The notes beneath the pieces are model-generated. The model saw only the letters and a program-made list of their open reading frames with translations. It was not told the origin of the DNA and made no database searches. The translations under genes were made by a program, and so were the position numbers. 64,000 bases of DNA from Actinomycetes bacterium (GTDB taxonomy: Bacteria; Actinomycetota; Actinomycetes; S36-B12). Of this stretch, positions 7,528 to 15,817 are shown one piece after another. The number at the start of each line of letters is the position of its first letter. Positions within the stretch are counted from its first letter, which is position 1. The DNA is taken from positions 36,573 through 100,572 of the forward strand of contig JAHECS010000007.1 of assembly GCA_024641635.1 (NCBI GenBank). Reading direction: 5' to 3'.

Positions 7528-8553
7528 ATGCGCGTCGGCGTTCTCACAGGTGGTGGCGACTGCCCCGGTCTCAACGCGGTCATTCGCGCCGCGGTCCGGC
7601 GCGGTGTGACGGAGTACGGCTACGAGTTCGTCGGCTTCCGGGACGGCTGGAGAGGCCCGCTCGAGGGGCTCACGATGGAACTCGGCATCCCGCAGGTCCG
7701 CGGCATCCTGCCCCGTGGCGGCACGATCCTCGGTTCCTCGCGGACGAACCTGGTGAAGATCGATGGCGGCATCGAGCGCACCGAGGAGAACCTTCGCAAG
7801 CTCGGCATCGACGCCCTCATCGCGATCGGCGGAGAGGACACGCTCGGCGTGGCCACGACGCTCACCGAGCACGGCTTCCACGTCATCGGCGTCCCGAAGA
7901 CCATCGACAACGACCTGAGCGCCACCGACTACACCTTCGGCTTCGACACGGCGGTGAGCATCGCCACGGAGGCCATCGACCGGCTGCACACCACGGCCGA
8001 GTCGCACCATCGGATCCTCATCTGCGAGGTCATGGGCCGGCATGCGGGCTGGATCGCACTTCACTCCGGGATGGCGGGTGGCGCGAACGTCATCCTCATC
8101 CCCGAGGTCGAGTTCGACCTGGACCAGGTGATCGGCTGGGTGGAGTCGCGCTTCAAGGCTTCGTACGCGCCGATCATCGTCGTCGCCGAGGGCGCGCTGC
8201 CCAAGGGCGGCACCCTGGTGACCAAGGACCAGAGCCTGGATTCGTTCGGCCACGTCAAGCTCTCCGGGATCGGCGAGTGGCTGGCCCAGCAGGTCGAGGA
8301 GCGGACCGGCCACGAGGCGCGCACGACCGTGCTCGGCCACATCCAGCGCGGCGGCACGCCGACCGCGTTCGACCGGGTGCTTGCCACGCGGTTCGGGCTC
8401 AACGCCATCACGGCGGTCAAGGACGAGGCCTGGGGCACGATGGTCGCACTTCAGGGCACGGACATCGTCCGGGTCCCGCTGCAGGCGGCGACCGGCGTGC
8501 TCAAGACAGTCCCGGAGGAGCGGTACGTGGAGGCGCAGTCGTTCTTCGGCTGA
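7528..8553 (+). CDS. 6-phosphofructokinase, probably pyrophosphate-dependent type
   Basis: This 341-residue phosphofructokinase starts with TGGGDCPGLNAVIRA and carries PKTIDND at residues 123-129, the catalytic loop with Asp127. Residue 104 is Asp (IGGEDTLG) and residue 124 is Lys. In the family, Gly104 with Gly124 marks ATP enzymes, while Asp104 with Lys124 marks PPi-dependent enzymes such as that of Amycolatopsis methanolica. So fructose-6-phosphate is probably phosphorylated reversibly with pyrophosphate. That donor assignment is inference from two residues. A purine-rich stretch (GAAAGGTGCAGG) precedes the ATG. DAHP synthase follows on the same strand with its own promoter. Confidence 0.9.
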   Translation: MRVGVLTGGGDCPGLNAVIRAAVRRGVTEYGYEFVGFRDGWRGPLEGLTMELGIPQVRGILPRGGTILGSSRTNLVKIDGGIERTEENLRKLGIDALIAIGGEDTLGVATTLTEHGFHVIGVPKTIDNDLSATDYTFGFDTAVSIATEAIDRLHTTAESHHRILICEVMGRHAGWIALHSGMAGGANVILIPEVEFDLDQVIGWVESRFKASYAPIIVVAEGALPKGGTLVTKDQSLDSFGHVKLSGIGEWLAQQVEERTGHEARTTVLGHIQRGGTPTAFDRVLATRFGLNAITAVKDEAWGTMVALQGTDIVRVPLQAATGVLKTVPEERYVEAQSFFG

Positions 8554-8561
8554 GCTACCCC

Positions 8562-8567
8562 TAACCT
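8562..8567 (+). promoter_or_regulatory. -10 element of leaderless DAHP synthase promoter
   Basis: TAACCT ends 6 nt before the ATG at 8574. Confidence 0.5.
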
Positions 8568-8573
8568 TGACGC

Positions 8574-9902
8574 ATGCGCGACGCGATCACCTGGCCTGAC
8601 CTGCCGGCTGCCCAGCAGCCGCCGTGGCCGGACGCCGACGCGCTCCGGGCTGCCGTCGACGAGCTCGCGACGCTTCCGCCGCTCGTGTTCGCGGGGGAGT
8701 GCGATGTCCTGGCCAAGCGACTGGCGGACGCCGCGCAGGGCAAGGCCTTCGTCCTCATGGGCGGGGACTGCGCTGAGACGTTCGTGGCCAACAACGCCGA
8801 TTCGATCCGGGCTCGGCTCAAGACCGTGCTCCAGATGTCGGTCGTGCTCACGTACGCGGCGTCCCTGCCAGTGGTCAAGGTCGGCCGCGTGGCGGGCCAG
8901 TACTTCAAGCCGCGCTCGAATCTCACCGAGGTTCGCGACGGCGTCGAGCTGACCTCGTACTTCGGTGACGCGGTCAACTCCCTGCGGTTCGATGAGGAGA
9001 GCCGCCGGCCGGATCCGCAACGGCTGGTGCGCACGTACAACGCATCAAGTGCGGCGCTGAACCTCGTCCGCGCCTTCACCCAGGGCGGGTATGCCGATCT
9101 TCGCCAGGTGCATGCGTGGAACCAGGACTTCGTGCGCGACTCCGTGGCCGGCCAGCGCTACGAGGCGCTCGCCGCGGACATCGACCGTGCGCTGTCGTTC
9201 ATGAACGCGATCGGGGCTGAGCCGGAAGAGCTCCAGCGGGTGGAGTTCTACGCCGCGCACGAGGCCCTGTCCATCGACTACGAGCGTGCCCTGACGCGCA
9301 TCGACTCGCGCACCGGCCTGCCGTACGACGTGTCCGGGCACTTCCTGTGGATCGGCGAGCGGACTCGGCAGCTTGACGGCGCCCATATCCACTTCGCGGC
9401 GACGATCCAGAACCCCATCGGGGTCAAGGTCGGTCCGACGGCGTCGCCGGAGGACATCGCGCAGATGTGCGAAGTGCTCAACCCTGATCGTGTCCCGGGG
9501 CGGCTGACGCTCATCTCCCGCATGGGCGCTGGGAAGGTGCGCGATGCGCTGCCCGGCATCGTCCAGAAGGTCGACGCCAGCGGGGTCCCCGTCGTGTGGG
9601 TGTGCGACCCGATGCACGGCAACACGCGCGAGGCGGCCTCCGGCCACAAGACGCGGCTGTTCGACGACGTCGTCAACGAGGTCGAAGGCTTCTTCGAGGT
9701 GCATCGGAACCTCGGCACGGTGCCGGGCGGGCTGCACATCGAGTTGACCGGCGATGACGTCACCGAGTGCGTCGGCGGCACGGGCGGAGTGCTCGAGGGC
9801 AATCTCGGCGACCGCTACGAGACGGCCTGTGATCCGCGCCTGAACCGCGAGCAGAGCCTTGAGCTGGCGTTCCTCGTGGCCGACATGCTGATGATGCGGT
9901 AG
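8574..9902 (+). CDS. aroG: 3-deoxy-7-phosphoheptulonate (DAHP) synthase, class II
   Basis: This 442-residue enzyme condenses phosphoenolpyruvate with erythrose-4-phosphate as the first step of the shikimate pathway. It is a class II (plant/mycobacterial type) enzyme, seen from the N-terminal LPPLVFAGECD, the metal and PEP-binding block MGGDCAETF near residues 63-71, KVGRVAGQYFKPRS near 102, and VCDPMHGNT near residue 343. Length is close to the family norm (about 450). The 2-bp gap to the following ogt gene suggests co-transcription. A class II aroG next to a Ser/Thr kinase also occurs in mycobacteria. Confidence 0.94.
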   Translation: MRDAITWPDLPAAQQPPWPDADALRAAVDELATLPPLVFAGECDVLAKRLADAAQGKAFVLMGGDCAETFVANNADSIRARLKTVLQMSVVLTYAASLPVVKVGRVAGQYFKPRSNLTEVRDGVELTSYFGDAVNSLRFDEESRRPDPQRLVRTYNASSAALNLVRAFTQGGYADLRQVHAWNQDFVRDSVAGQRYEALAADIDRALSFMNAIGAEPEELQRVEFYAAHEALSIDYERALTRIDSRTGLPYDVSGHFLWIGERTRQLDGAHIHFAATIQNPIGVKVGPTASPEDIAQMCEVLNPDRVPGRLTLISRMGAGKVRDALPGIVQKVDASGVPVVWVCDPMHGNTREAASGHKTRLFDDVVNEVEGFFEVHRNLGTVPGGLHIELTGDDVTECVGGTGGVLEGNLGDRYETACDPRLNREQSLELAFLVADMLMMR

Positions 9903-9904
9903 CG

Positions 9905-10438
9905 ATGTCCCATCCGGTGGGCACGCTGCTGGCCGCGACCTACCGCACGCCCGCCGGGCCGATCGTTGTGGTCGTGGATCCGCATGCGGCGGGGGACCTC
10001 GGCCCCTCCGAGTACGGCGCCGTGGTGGCCTCGACCTTCCGGGACCTCGACGACGCCGCTGACCGGATCCCCATCGGTTTCGACATCAGGCCGCGGAGCA
10101 CCGTCCCGTTCATCACCGACGTGCTTGCCCGGTATGCCGACGGCGACCTGGACGCGCTCGACGAGGTGTCCGTGAGCCAGCCCGGCGGGCCGTTCCAGCA
10201 GCGTGCCTGGCGGGCGATGCGCACCATCAGGGCCGGCAGCGTCGACACCTACGCGGGGCTGGCGCGCCGCGCGGGCAACGCCCGGGCGGCCCGGGCCGCG
10301 GGCACGGTGTGCTCGACCAACCTCGTGGCCCCCTTCGTGCCGTGCCACCGGATCGTCGCATCCAACGGCATCGGCGGCTACGGCTACGGAATGGACATCA
10401 AGGTCGCGCTGCTCGAGCACGAGGGCGTCCTCCTCTGA
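9905..10438 (+). CDS. ogt: Methylated-DNA--[protein]-cysteine S-methyltransferase
   Basis: This 177-residue DNA repair protein irreversibly transfers the alkyl group from O6-alkylguanine to its own cysteine. The active-site motif PCHRIV is at residues about 145-150, followed by the GGYGYG loop, and the DNA-binding helix-turn-helix region spans TYAGLARRAGNARAARA near 117-133. The N-terminal half is a divergent Ada-type domain. It starts 2 bp after the aroG stop. A strong hairpin immediately follows the stop codon. Confidence 0.9.
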   Translation: MSHPVGTLLAATYRTPAGPIVVVVDPHAAGDLGPSEYGAVVASTFRDLDDAADRIPIGFDIRPRSTVPFITDVLARYADGDLDALDEVSVSQPGGPFQQRAWRAMRTIRAGSVDTYAGLARRAGNARAARAAGTVCSTNLVAPFVPCHRIVASNGIGGYGYGMDIKVALLEHEGVLL

Positions 10439-10504
10439 CCGCCGAGAGGCACGCTGTGGTCGTCAAACCCCCCGGTTTCACGACCACGGCGTGCCTCTCG
10501 GCGG
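10439..10504. terminator. 66-nt near-perfect hairpin between convergent genes
   Basis: Arms 10439-10463 and 10480-10504 pair over 25 bp, beginning CCGCCGAGAGGCACGC, with a single G-U wobble. After one C-C mismatch, an inner stem (10465-10469 with 10474-10478) closes on a CCCC loop. It starts directly after the ogt stop and faces the convergent oxidase gene, so it can serve as a bidirectional intrinsic terminator. No T-tract follows. Instead a G-rich run occupies 10507-10537. The length exceeds a usual terminator and could reflect a dispersed palindromic repeat. Confidence 0.8.
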
Positions 10505-10540
10505 TGGATGGGGGGGTGGGGGTCGGCGGCGGTGGGGCGC

Positions 10541-11707
10541 TCAGACGATGTTCACCTCGCCGCGGAGGCTGCCCTCCGCGAAGCGATCCGTGCTGAACGG
10601 CGACACGTCCAGGAACGGCTCCCGCCCCAGGTACAGGTCGCGGATGACCTCGCCGACGGCCGGGCCCTGCAGGAACCCGTGACCGGAGAACCCGGTGGCA
10701 TACAGGAAGCGGGAGACCGAGGCCGACTCACCGAGCAGGGCATTGTGGTCGGGGGTCACCTCGTACATGCCCACCCAGCGATGCGCGATCCCGAGATCGA
10801 GCAACGCGGGGGCTCGACGCTCCATCGCGGACATCAGGTCCGGTAGCCACTCCTCGCTGTACTCAGTCCGGAAGCCCGGCTTCTCCTCCTGGTAGGACAT
10901 TCCGAGAAGCAGTCCGGGCCCCTCGCGATGGAAGTAGAACGTCGTGCCCGCATCGATCGTCATCGGCATGGTGTCCGGCAGCAGCCGACGGAGTCCGTCG
11001 GGCAACGGCTCGCTGATGAGGATCTGCCGACGAAGGGGGTCGACGGGCAGCTCGACGGACGCCATGGTGCCGACGTCCCGCGACCACGCGCCTGCCGCGC
11101 ACACGACGGCGTCCGTGGCCACGATGCCGTGATCGGTCTGGACCGCCGTGATGGCGCCGTCCCTGACGGTGATGCCGGTGACCGTGACGCCGGTGCGGAT
11201 CGTGGCGCCGTGTCGTCGCGCCCCCGTCGCGTAGCCGAGGACGACCGATTCGGGCGAGCAGTACCCATCGCGTTGGTGGAAGGCGGCCGCCAGTATCCCG
11301 TCCGCCGCGACGGCCGGGGACAGCGCGACGGCCTCGTCGGGGGAGAGCAGCCGGCTGGCGGCGCCCATGCCGTTCTGCAGGGCCACCGACTGCTCGTAGG
11401 CGGCCACCTCCTCGGCGGTCGTGAGGAGGAACAGGTACCCGGGCTGGCGCAGGTCTATCTCCTGCCCCGGGCGCTCAGGGAAGGCCTCGAACGCATCGAG
11501 GCCGCGCAACCCCAGGGCGATGTTCACGGGGTCGGAGAACTGCGCGCGAACCCCGCCGGCCGCCTTGCACGTGGAGCCGCTGCCCAGCTGGGCCATCTCC
11601 AGCAGCAGGACGTCGTGGACTCCGGCCTCGGCCAGGTGGAAGGCGATCGACGTGCCCATGACCCCACCGCCGACGATCACGACGGACGCGCGTTCGGGCA
11701 GGGTCAT
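10541..11707 (-). CDS. FAD-dependent amine/amino-acid oxidase, DAO family
   Basis: This 388-residue oxidoreductase opens with a Rossmann dinucleotide motif (VVIVGGGVMGTSIAFHL, residues 9-25) and has the DadA/sarcosine oxidase beta-type layout, including the TCKAAGGVRAQF segment near residue 47 and a C-terminal FSGHGFLQGPAVGE block near 343. It should oxidise an amine or imino acid with FAD. The ALDH7-type gene nearby would fit an L-pipecolate oxidase (AmaA) role, but sarcosine or proline-derived substrates are equally possible. A TAGGGT element 6 nt upstream gives it its own leaderless promoter. Confidence 0.82.
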   Translation of the reverse strand: MTLPERASVVIVGGGVMGTSIAFHLAEAGVHDVLLLEMAQLGSGSTCKAAGGVRAQFSDPVNIALGLRGLDAFEAFPERPGQEIDLRQPGYLFLLTTAEEVAAYEQSVALQNGMGAASRLLSPDEAVALSPAVAADGILAAAFHQRDGYCSPESVVLGYATGARRHGATIRTGVTVTGITVRDGAITAVQTDHGIVATDAVVCAAGAWSRDVGTMASVELPVDPLRRQILISEPLPDGLRRLLPDTMPMTIDAGTTFYFHREGPGLLLGMSYQEEKPGFRTEYSEEWLPDLMSAMERRAPALLDLGIAHRWVGMYEVTPDHNALLGESASVSRFLYATGFSGHGFLQGPAVGEVIRDLYLGREPFLDVSPFSTDRFAEGSLRGEVNIV

Positions 11708-11713
11708 GAGCCG

Positions 11714-11719
11714 ACCCTA
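11714..11719 (-). promoter_or_regulatory. -10 element of leaderless oxidase promoter
   Basis: TAGGGT on the minus strand with 6 nt to the ATG at 11707. Confidence 0.5.
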
Positions 11720-11779
11720 TTCACCTCGGCGGCCGCGGCGGAGGCTGAATCCGCTGCCACGCGCAGCGGTGTCACGGTG

Positions 11780-12349
11780 CTAGAAGCGCGTGACCTTGTG
11801 GGCGTCGCCGGCGCGGTCGTACGTGATCCACTCACCGGTCTGCTCGCCCTTGCGGAACGAGCCGGACCGCATGAGGGAGCCGTCACGGCGGTACCACCGC
11901 CAGGCACCGACCATGGTGTCGCCATCGAGCCGACCGGCCTGCTTGAGGAAGCCGTTGTCGTAGTACTCCTTCACCTCCCCGCCCTTCTTGGGATAGCCGG
12001 CGTTGATGTCGCGCATACGGGCCTTGAGGACGCGCTTGAGCAGCGGTGCCGGAAACGCCTCGTCGATGCCGAAGTGGATCGACCCCTTCGTCTGCGGGTA
12101 GTCGGCGAGCTCCGCGGCGAACTCGGAGGCGATCGACGTGCTGTACGGGAAGAGGCTGTTGTGGCGGGTGAATCCGTCCAATCCGATGATCGCCGGTCCG
12201 GTGGCATCGCCGGCCTTGAACGTCGGCATCCCGTATGCCAGGACCTCCACGGCGCCGGGTAGCGCCGTCCGGATCGTCGCGACGGTGCGGGTCAGCGCGG
12301 AATGCTGGGGACCGTCGAACCGATCGAGGTGGTCGTCGATGACGGTCAT
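11780..12349 (-). CDS. DUF1801-type domain fused to MORN/YwqK-like repeats
   Basis: The 189-residue product joins two parts. Residues 1 to about 120 look like a DUF1801/YdhG domain (AYGMPTFKAGD, HNSLFPYS, TKGSIHFGIDEAFP). Residues about 125-185 contain MORN-like repeats (EYYDNGFLKQAGRLDG, WRWYRRDGSLMRSGSF, GEWITYDRAG) like those of YwqK-type antitoxin proteins. Its ATG overlaps the stop of the upstream aldehyde dehydrogenase (ATGA), so both are translated from one mRNA. Biological role unknown; cytoplasmic. Confidence 0.75.
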   Translation of the reverse strand: MTVIDDHLDRFDGPQHSALTRTVATIRTALPGAVEVLAYGMPTFKAGDATGPAIIGLDGFTRHNSLFPYSTSIASEFAAELADYPQTKGSIHFGIDEAFPAPLLKRVLKARMRDINAGYPKKGGEVKEYYDNGFLKQAGRLDGDTMVGAWRWYRRDGSLMRSGSFRKGEQTGEWITYDRAGDAHKVTRF

Positions 12350-13860
12350 CCGAAGTTCACCCCCTGGGCGAGCGGCAGCTCGTGGGAGTAGTTGATGGTG
12401 TTGGTGGCGCGACGCATGTACCCGCGCCAGGCATCCGACCCGGACTCGCGTCCGCCGCCGGTCGTCTTCTCGCCACCGAAGGCGCCGCCGATCTCGGCCC
12501 CGGACGTGCCGATGTTCACGTTGACGATGCCGCAGTCCGAACCACCGGACGACATGAACAGCTCCGCCTCCCGCTGGTCGAGGGTGAAGATGCTGGAGGA
12601 CAGGCCCTGGGGCACGCCGTTCTGAAGGGCGATGGCCTCGTCGATCGTGTCGTAGGACAGGACGTACAGGATCGGCGCGAAGGTCTCGCGCCGCACGATG
12701 TCTGCCTGCTCCGGCATGCGGACCACGGCGGGCCGGACGTAGAAGCCGTCGGGGCCGTCCTCGACGTTGACGCGCTCACCGCCGACGACGATGGTGCCGC
12801 CGGCGTCGGTGGCCTCGGCGAGGGCCTCCTGCATGCGTTCGAAGGAGCCTTCGTCGATCAGCGGCCCGACGAGGGTGCCGGGCTCGAGCGGGCTGCCGAC
12901 GTCCAGGCGGCTGTAGACCTCGGCCACGCGGCGCACGACCTCGTCGACGACGGACGTGTGGGCGATCACCCGGCGGAGGCTGGTGCAGCGCTGGCCGGCC
13001 GTCCCCGCCGCCGCGAACACGATGCCGCGGACGGCCAGGTCGAGGTCCGCGGACGGCGCGACGATGGCAGCGTTGTTGCCTCCGAGCTCGAGGATGGCCC
13101 GACCGAAGCGCGCGGCCACGCGCGGACCCACCAGCGCGCCCATGCGCTCGGATCCGGTGGCGCTGATGACGGCGACCTTCGGGTTCTCGACGAGGGCCGG
13201 ACCGGCGTCCCGATCGGCGATCGCGAGGACGTGGATGTCTTCGGGGGCCTGCTGCTCCGCGATGGCACGGTCCAATAGGGCCGCGCAGGCCAGGGCGGTG
13301 AGTGGGACCTTCTCGGACGGCTTCCATACGACCGTGTTCCCGCACACGAGCGCGATGGCCGTGTTCCACGCCCACACGGCGACCGGGAAGTTGAAAGCCG
13401 AGATGACCCCGACCACCCCGCAGGGATGCCACGTCTCCATCAGCCGGTGGCCCGGGCGCTCCGACGGCATCGTGCGGCCCTCGAGCTGGCGGGACAGGCC
13501 GACCGCGAAGTCACAGATGTCGATCATCTCCTGGACCTCGCCGAGAGCCTCGCTTCGGATCTTGCCCACCTCGAGCTGCACGAGGTCCGCGAGGTCCTCC
13601 TTGTGCTGTTCGAGCACGCGGCCGAACGACTTGATCAGGAAGCCGCGAACGGGGGCGGGCGTCGAGCGCCAAGCCGGGAAGGCCGCATCGGCGCGGTCGA
13701 CGGCGGCGTCCATCCCGGCCGCATCGAGTGCCGGGATCACCAGCAGCGTGCTTCCGTCGATGGGCGACCGTGACACCACGCTGGGTGCCTGCGCATCGGA
13801 CGGCAGGGAGACCCCGCAGGCGGACAGGGCGGCAAGGGCTCGGGCGGCGAGGTCGGTCAT
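12346..13860 (-). CDS. amaB: Aldehyde dehydrogenase, ALDH7/L-piperidine-6-carboxylate dehydrogenase type
   Basis: This 504-residue NAD(P)-dependent dehydrogenase has ISAFNFPVAVW near residue 154, ELGGNNAAIV near 257 with the general-base Glu, and GTAGQRCTSLRR near residue 290 with the catalytic Cys. GTAGQRCT with LRR is characteristic of the ALDH7 (antiquitin) group, which oxidises piperideine-6-carboxylate/aminoadipate semialdehyde to 2-aminoadipate in lysine catabolism. The FAD oxidase two genes downstream could supply that substrate from pipecolate. The substrate assignment is inference and other semialdehydes are possible. CAGACT 6 nt before the ATG is a weak leaderless -10 candidate. Confidence 0.85.
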   Translation of the reverse strand: MTDLAARALAALSACGVSLPSDAQAPSVVSRSPIDGSTLLVIPALDAAGMDAAVDRADAAFPAWRSTPAPVRGFLIKSFGRVLEQHKEDLADLVQLEVGKIRSEALGEVQEMIDICDFAVGLSRQLEGRTMPSERPGHRLMETWHPCGVVGVISAFNFPVAVWAWNTAIALVCGNTVVWKPSEKVPLTALACAALLDRAIAEQQAPEDIHVLAIADRDAGPALVENPKVAVISATGSERMGALVGPRVAARFGRAILELGGNNAAIVAPSADLDLAVRGIVFAAAGTAGQRCTSLRRVIAHTSVVDEVVRRVAEVYSRLDVGSPLEPGTLVGPLIDEGSFERMQEALAEATDAGGTIVVGGERVNVEDGPDGFYVRPAVVRMPEQADIVRRETFAPILYVLSYDTIDEAIALQNGVPQGLSSSIFTLDQREAELFMSSGGSDCGIVNVNIGTSGAEIGGAFGGEKTTGGGRESGSDAWRGYMRRATNTINYSHELPLAQGVNFG

Positions 13861-13905
13861 GGCGTCAGTCTGCCGCGTGGGCCGCCGCGCCGGATGGTCG
13901 GTCGC

Positions 13906-15804
13906 TCAGATGATCCGGATCGTCACGGTGCTGCCCTTGGGCACCTCGCTGCCGGGGGCCGGGTCCTGGCTGATCACGCGGTTCAAGGGGCTGAAGTCAC
14001 CCTCGACGACGTTGGGGCGCAGGCCGAGGCCGCGGAGGGTGGTGATCGCCTTCTGCCGCGGCATGTCGACGAGGTTGGGGACGGTCACCGGCGGTGGTCC
14101 CTTGGACACCACGAGGGCCACGCGGCTGCCGGAGTCGACGACGGTGCCCTCCTTGGGCTTCACCGAGATGACGAGGCCGTCCTTGACCGTCTCCGAGAAC
14201 TTCTGCGTCACGTCGGACTTCAGTCCCGCCTTCGACAGCGATGACTTGGCGGCGCTCGCCTTCTTGCCGACGACCGAGGGCACCGGGACAGGCTCAGGCC
14301 CCTTGGACACCACGAGGTCCACCGGAGTGCCCGGCTTCACGGACGCTCCTGCCTTCGGCGAGGTCGACACGACCGTCCCGACGCCGGCCTTGTCGTCGAA
14401 CGCCTCCTTGATGCTGCCGACCATGAGGTTGGCCGCAACGATGGCGTCGGTGGCCTCCTTCTGGTCCATCCCCTTGGCTGCTGGCACGTCGTACCGCTCG
14501 GGTCCGAGCGAGACGACCGCACTCACGACGCCGTCGACGTGCACGCCCTCGCCCGCACCGGGATCCGTGCTGATGACCGACCCCGCCGACACGTCCTCGC
14601 TGTACTGCTCGTCGGCGACCTCCAGCGTCAGCTCGACGCCGCTGAGGGCGGCGGTCGCCTCGTCGACCGACATCCCGACGACGTCCGGATTGGTGACAGT
14701 GCGGCCCGGGCCGGCCGCCAGGAACCAGGCGCCGAATGCGGTGGCAAGGACCGCCAGCGCGAGGAGCAGGACGAGCCAGGGGGCACGGCTGCGCCGGTAG
14801 CGCACGGGGGTCGCCGTGGGGCGGGTGTCCATGGGCCGCGGGGTCGCCGGGCCTCCGCTCGCGGGTGCGGGAACGGGATGGCCTGCGGCCAGCCGTGATG
14901 CCATGCCGACGTCGACGACGAGGGTGTCCTGGGAATCGACGAACGGACGCGGCGGGGGGAGCGCCGACCGCACGCGACGCACATCGGCCAGGAAGTCGAA
15001 GGCGTTCTGGTACCGCAGTGAGGGGTCCCGCCTCGTCGCGGTCACGACGAGCGCGTCGACGTCGGGCGGGATCCTCGGGTTGACCCCGGACGGCGGCGGC
15101 ACGTCGGTGTTGACGTGCTGGTAGGCCACGCTGAGCGGGCTCTCTCCCGCGTGCGGCACCTGGCCGGCGATCATCTCGTACAGCAGGATGCCCGCCGCGT
15201 ACACGTCGGATCGGCCATCCGCCTCGCCGCGTTCGACCTGCTCGGGGGAGAGGTACGCGACCGTGCCGATGATCATCCCCTGGGTGACGCTGTGCCCGTC
15301 GGCCTCAACCGCGCGGGCGAGACCGAAGTCGGCCACCTTGACGCGCCCGTCGTCCGAGATGAGGACGTTCTCCGGCTTGATGTCGCGGTGGACGAAGCCG
15401 GCGGCATGGGCCGCGGCGAGGGCCTCGAGAACCGGGTCGAGGAAGACCAGGGCCTGCTCCGGCGTCAGCGGACCGTACTGGCGCAGCACGTCGCGGAGGG
15501 TCCGGCCCGGGACGTACTCCATGGCGAGGTAGATCAGGCCGTTGTCCTCGCCCTGGTCGTACACCGCGACGACGTGCCCGTGCGTGAGGCGAGCGGCGGC
15601 CTTCGCCTCCCGCTGGAACCTGACGACGAACGCCTGGTCGTGGGCGAGGTGCGGGTGCATGATCTTGAGGGCGACGATCCGGTCGAGGCGGAGGTCGAGC
15701 GCCTCGTAGACGGTGGCCATGCCCCCCCGAGCGAGCTGCGAGATGACCCGGTAGCGGCCGTCGACGGTCGTGCCGACAAGCCCCTCCTGCCCAGTCGTCT
15801 CCAT
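13906..15804 (-). CDS. Membrane Ser/Thr protein kinase with four PASTA repeats
   Basis: This 632-residue kinase begins at METTGQEGLVG. It has an N-terminal kinase domain (residues about 15-275) with the ARGGMATVYEA glycine loop, catalytic HRDIKPENV, DFGLARA and the activation-segment GTVAYLSPEQ. A Pro-rich linker, one membrane helix (LVLLLALAVLATAFGAWFL, near 340-365) and four extracytoplasmic PASTA repeats follow, the last ending VTIRII. Such kinases sense muropeptides and control wall growth and division. I reject the longer open frame upstream because it overlaps the NadR-like gene. A TAGACT -10 element 7 nt upstream supports this start. The short name is left open, since mycobacterial PknL lacks PASTA repeats. 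Confidence 0.92.
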   Translation of the reverse strand: METTGQEGLVGTTVDGRYRVISQLARGGMATVYEALDLRLDRIVALKIMHPHLAHDQAFVVRFQREAKAAARLTHGHVVAVYDQGEDNGLIYLAMEYVPGRTLRDVLRQYGPLTPEQALVFLDPVLEALAAAHAAGFVHRDIKPENVLISDDGRVKVADFGLARAVEADGHSVTQGMIIGTVAYLSPEQVERGEADGRSDVYAAGILLYEMIAGQVPHAGESPLSVAYQHVNTDVPPPSGVNPRIPPDVDALVVTATRRDPSLRYQNAFDFLADVRRVRSALPPPRPFVDSQDTLVVDVGMASRLAAGHPVPAPASGGPATPRPMDTRPTATPVRYRRSRAPWLVLLLALAVLATAFGAWFLAAGPGRTVTNPDVVGMSVDEATAALSGVELTLEVADEQYSEDVSAGSVISTDPGAGEGVHVDGVVSAVVSLGPERYDVPAAKGMDQKEATDAIVAANLMVGSIKEAFDDKAGVGTVVSTSPKAGASVKPGTPVDLVVSKGPEPVPVPSVVGKKASAAKSSLSKAGLKSDVTQKFSETVKDGLVISVKPKEGTVVDSGSRVALVVSKGPPPVTVPNLVDMPRQKAITTLRGLGLRPNVVEGDFSPLNRVISQDPAPGSEVPKGSTVTIRII

Positions 15805-15811
15805 CTTCGCG

Positions 15812-15817
15812 AGTCTA
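15812..15817 (-). promoter_or_regulatory. -10 element of leaderless PASTA-kinase promoter
   Basis: TAGACT on the minus strand, 7 nt before the kinase ATG. Its TAG is also the stop codon of the upstream NadR-like gene. Confidence 0.5.

Noticed and set aside
6550..8340. 596-codon minus-strand frame over glpK and phosphofructokinase
   Set aside because: Shadow of two enzymes with clear catalytic motifs; no domain and no ribosome site.
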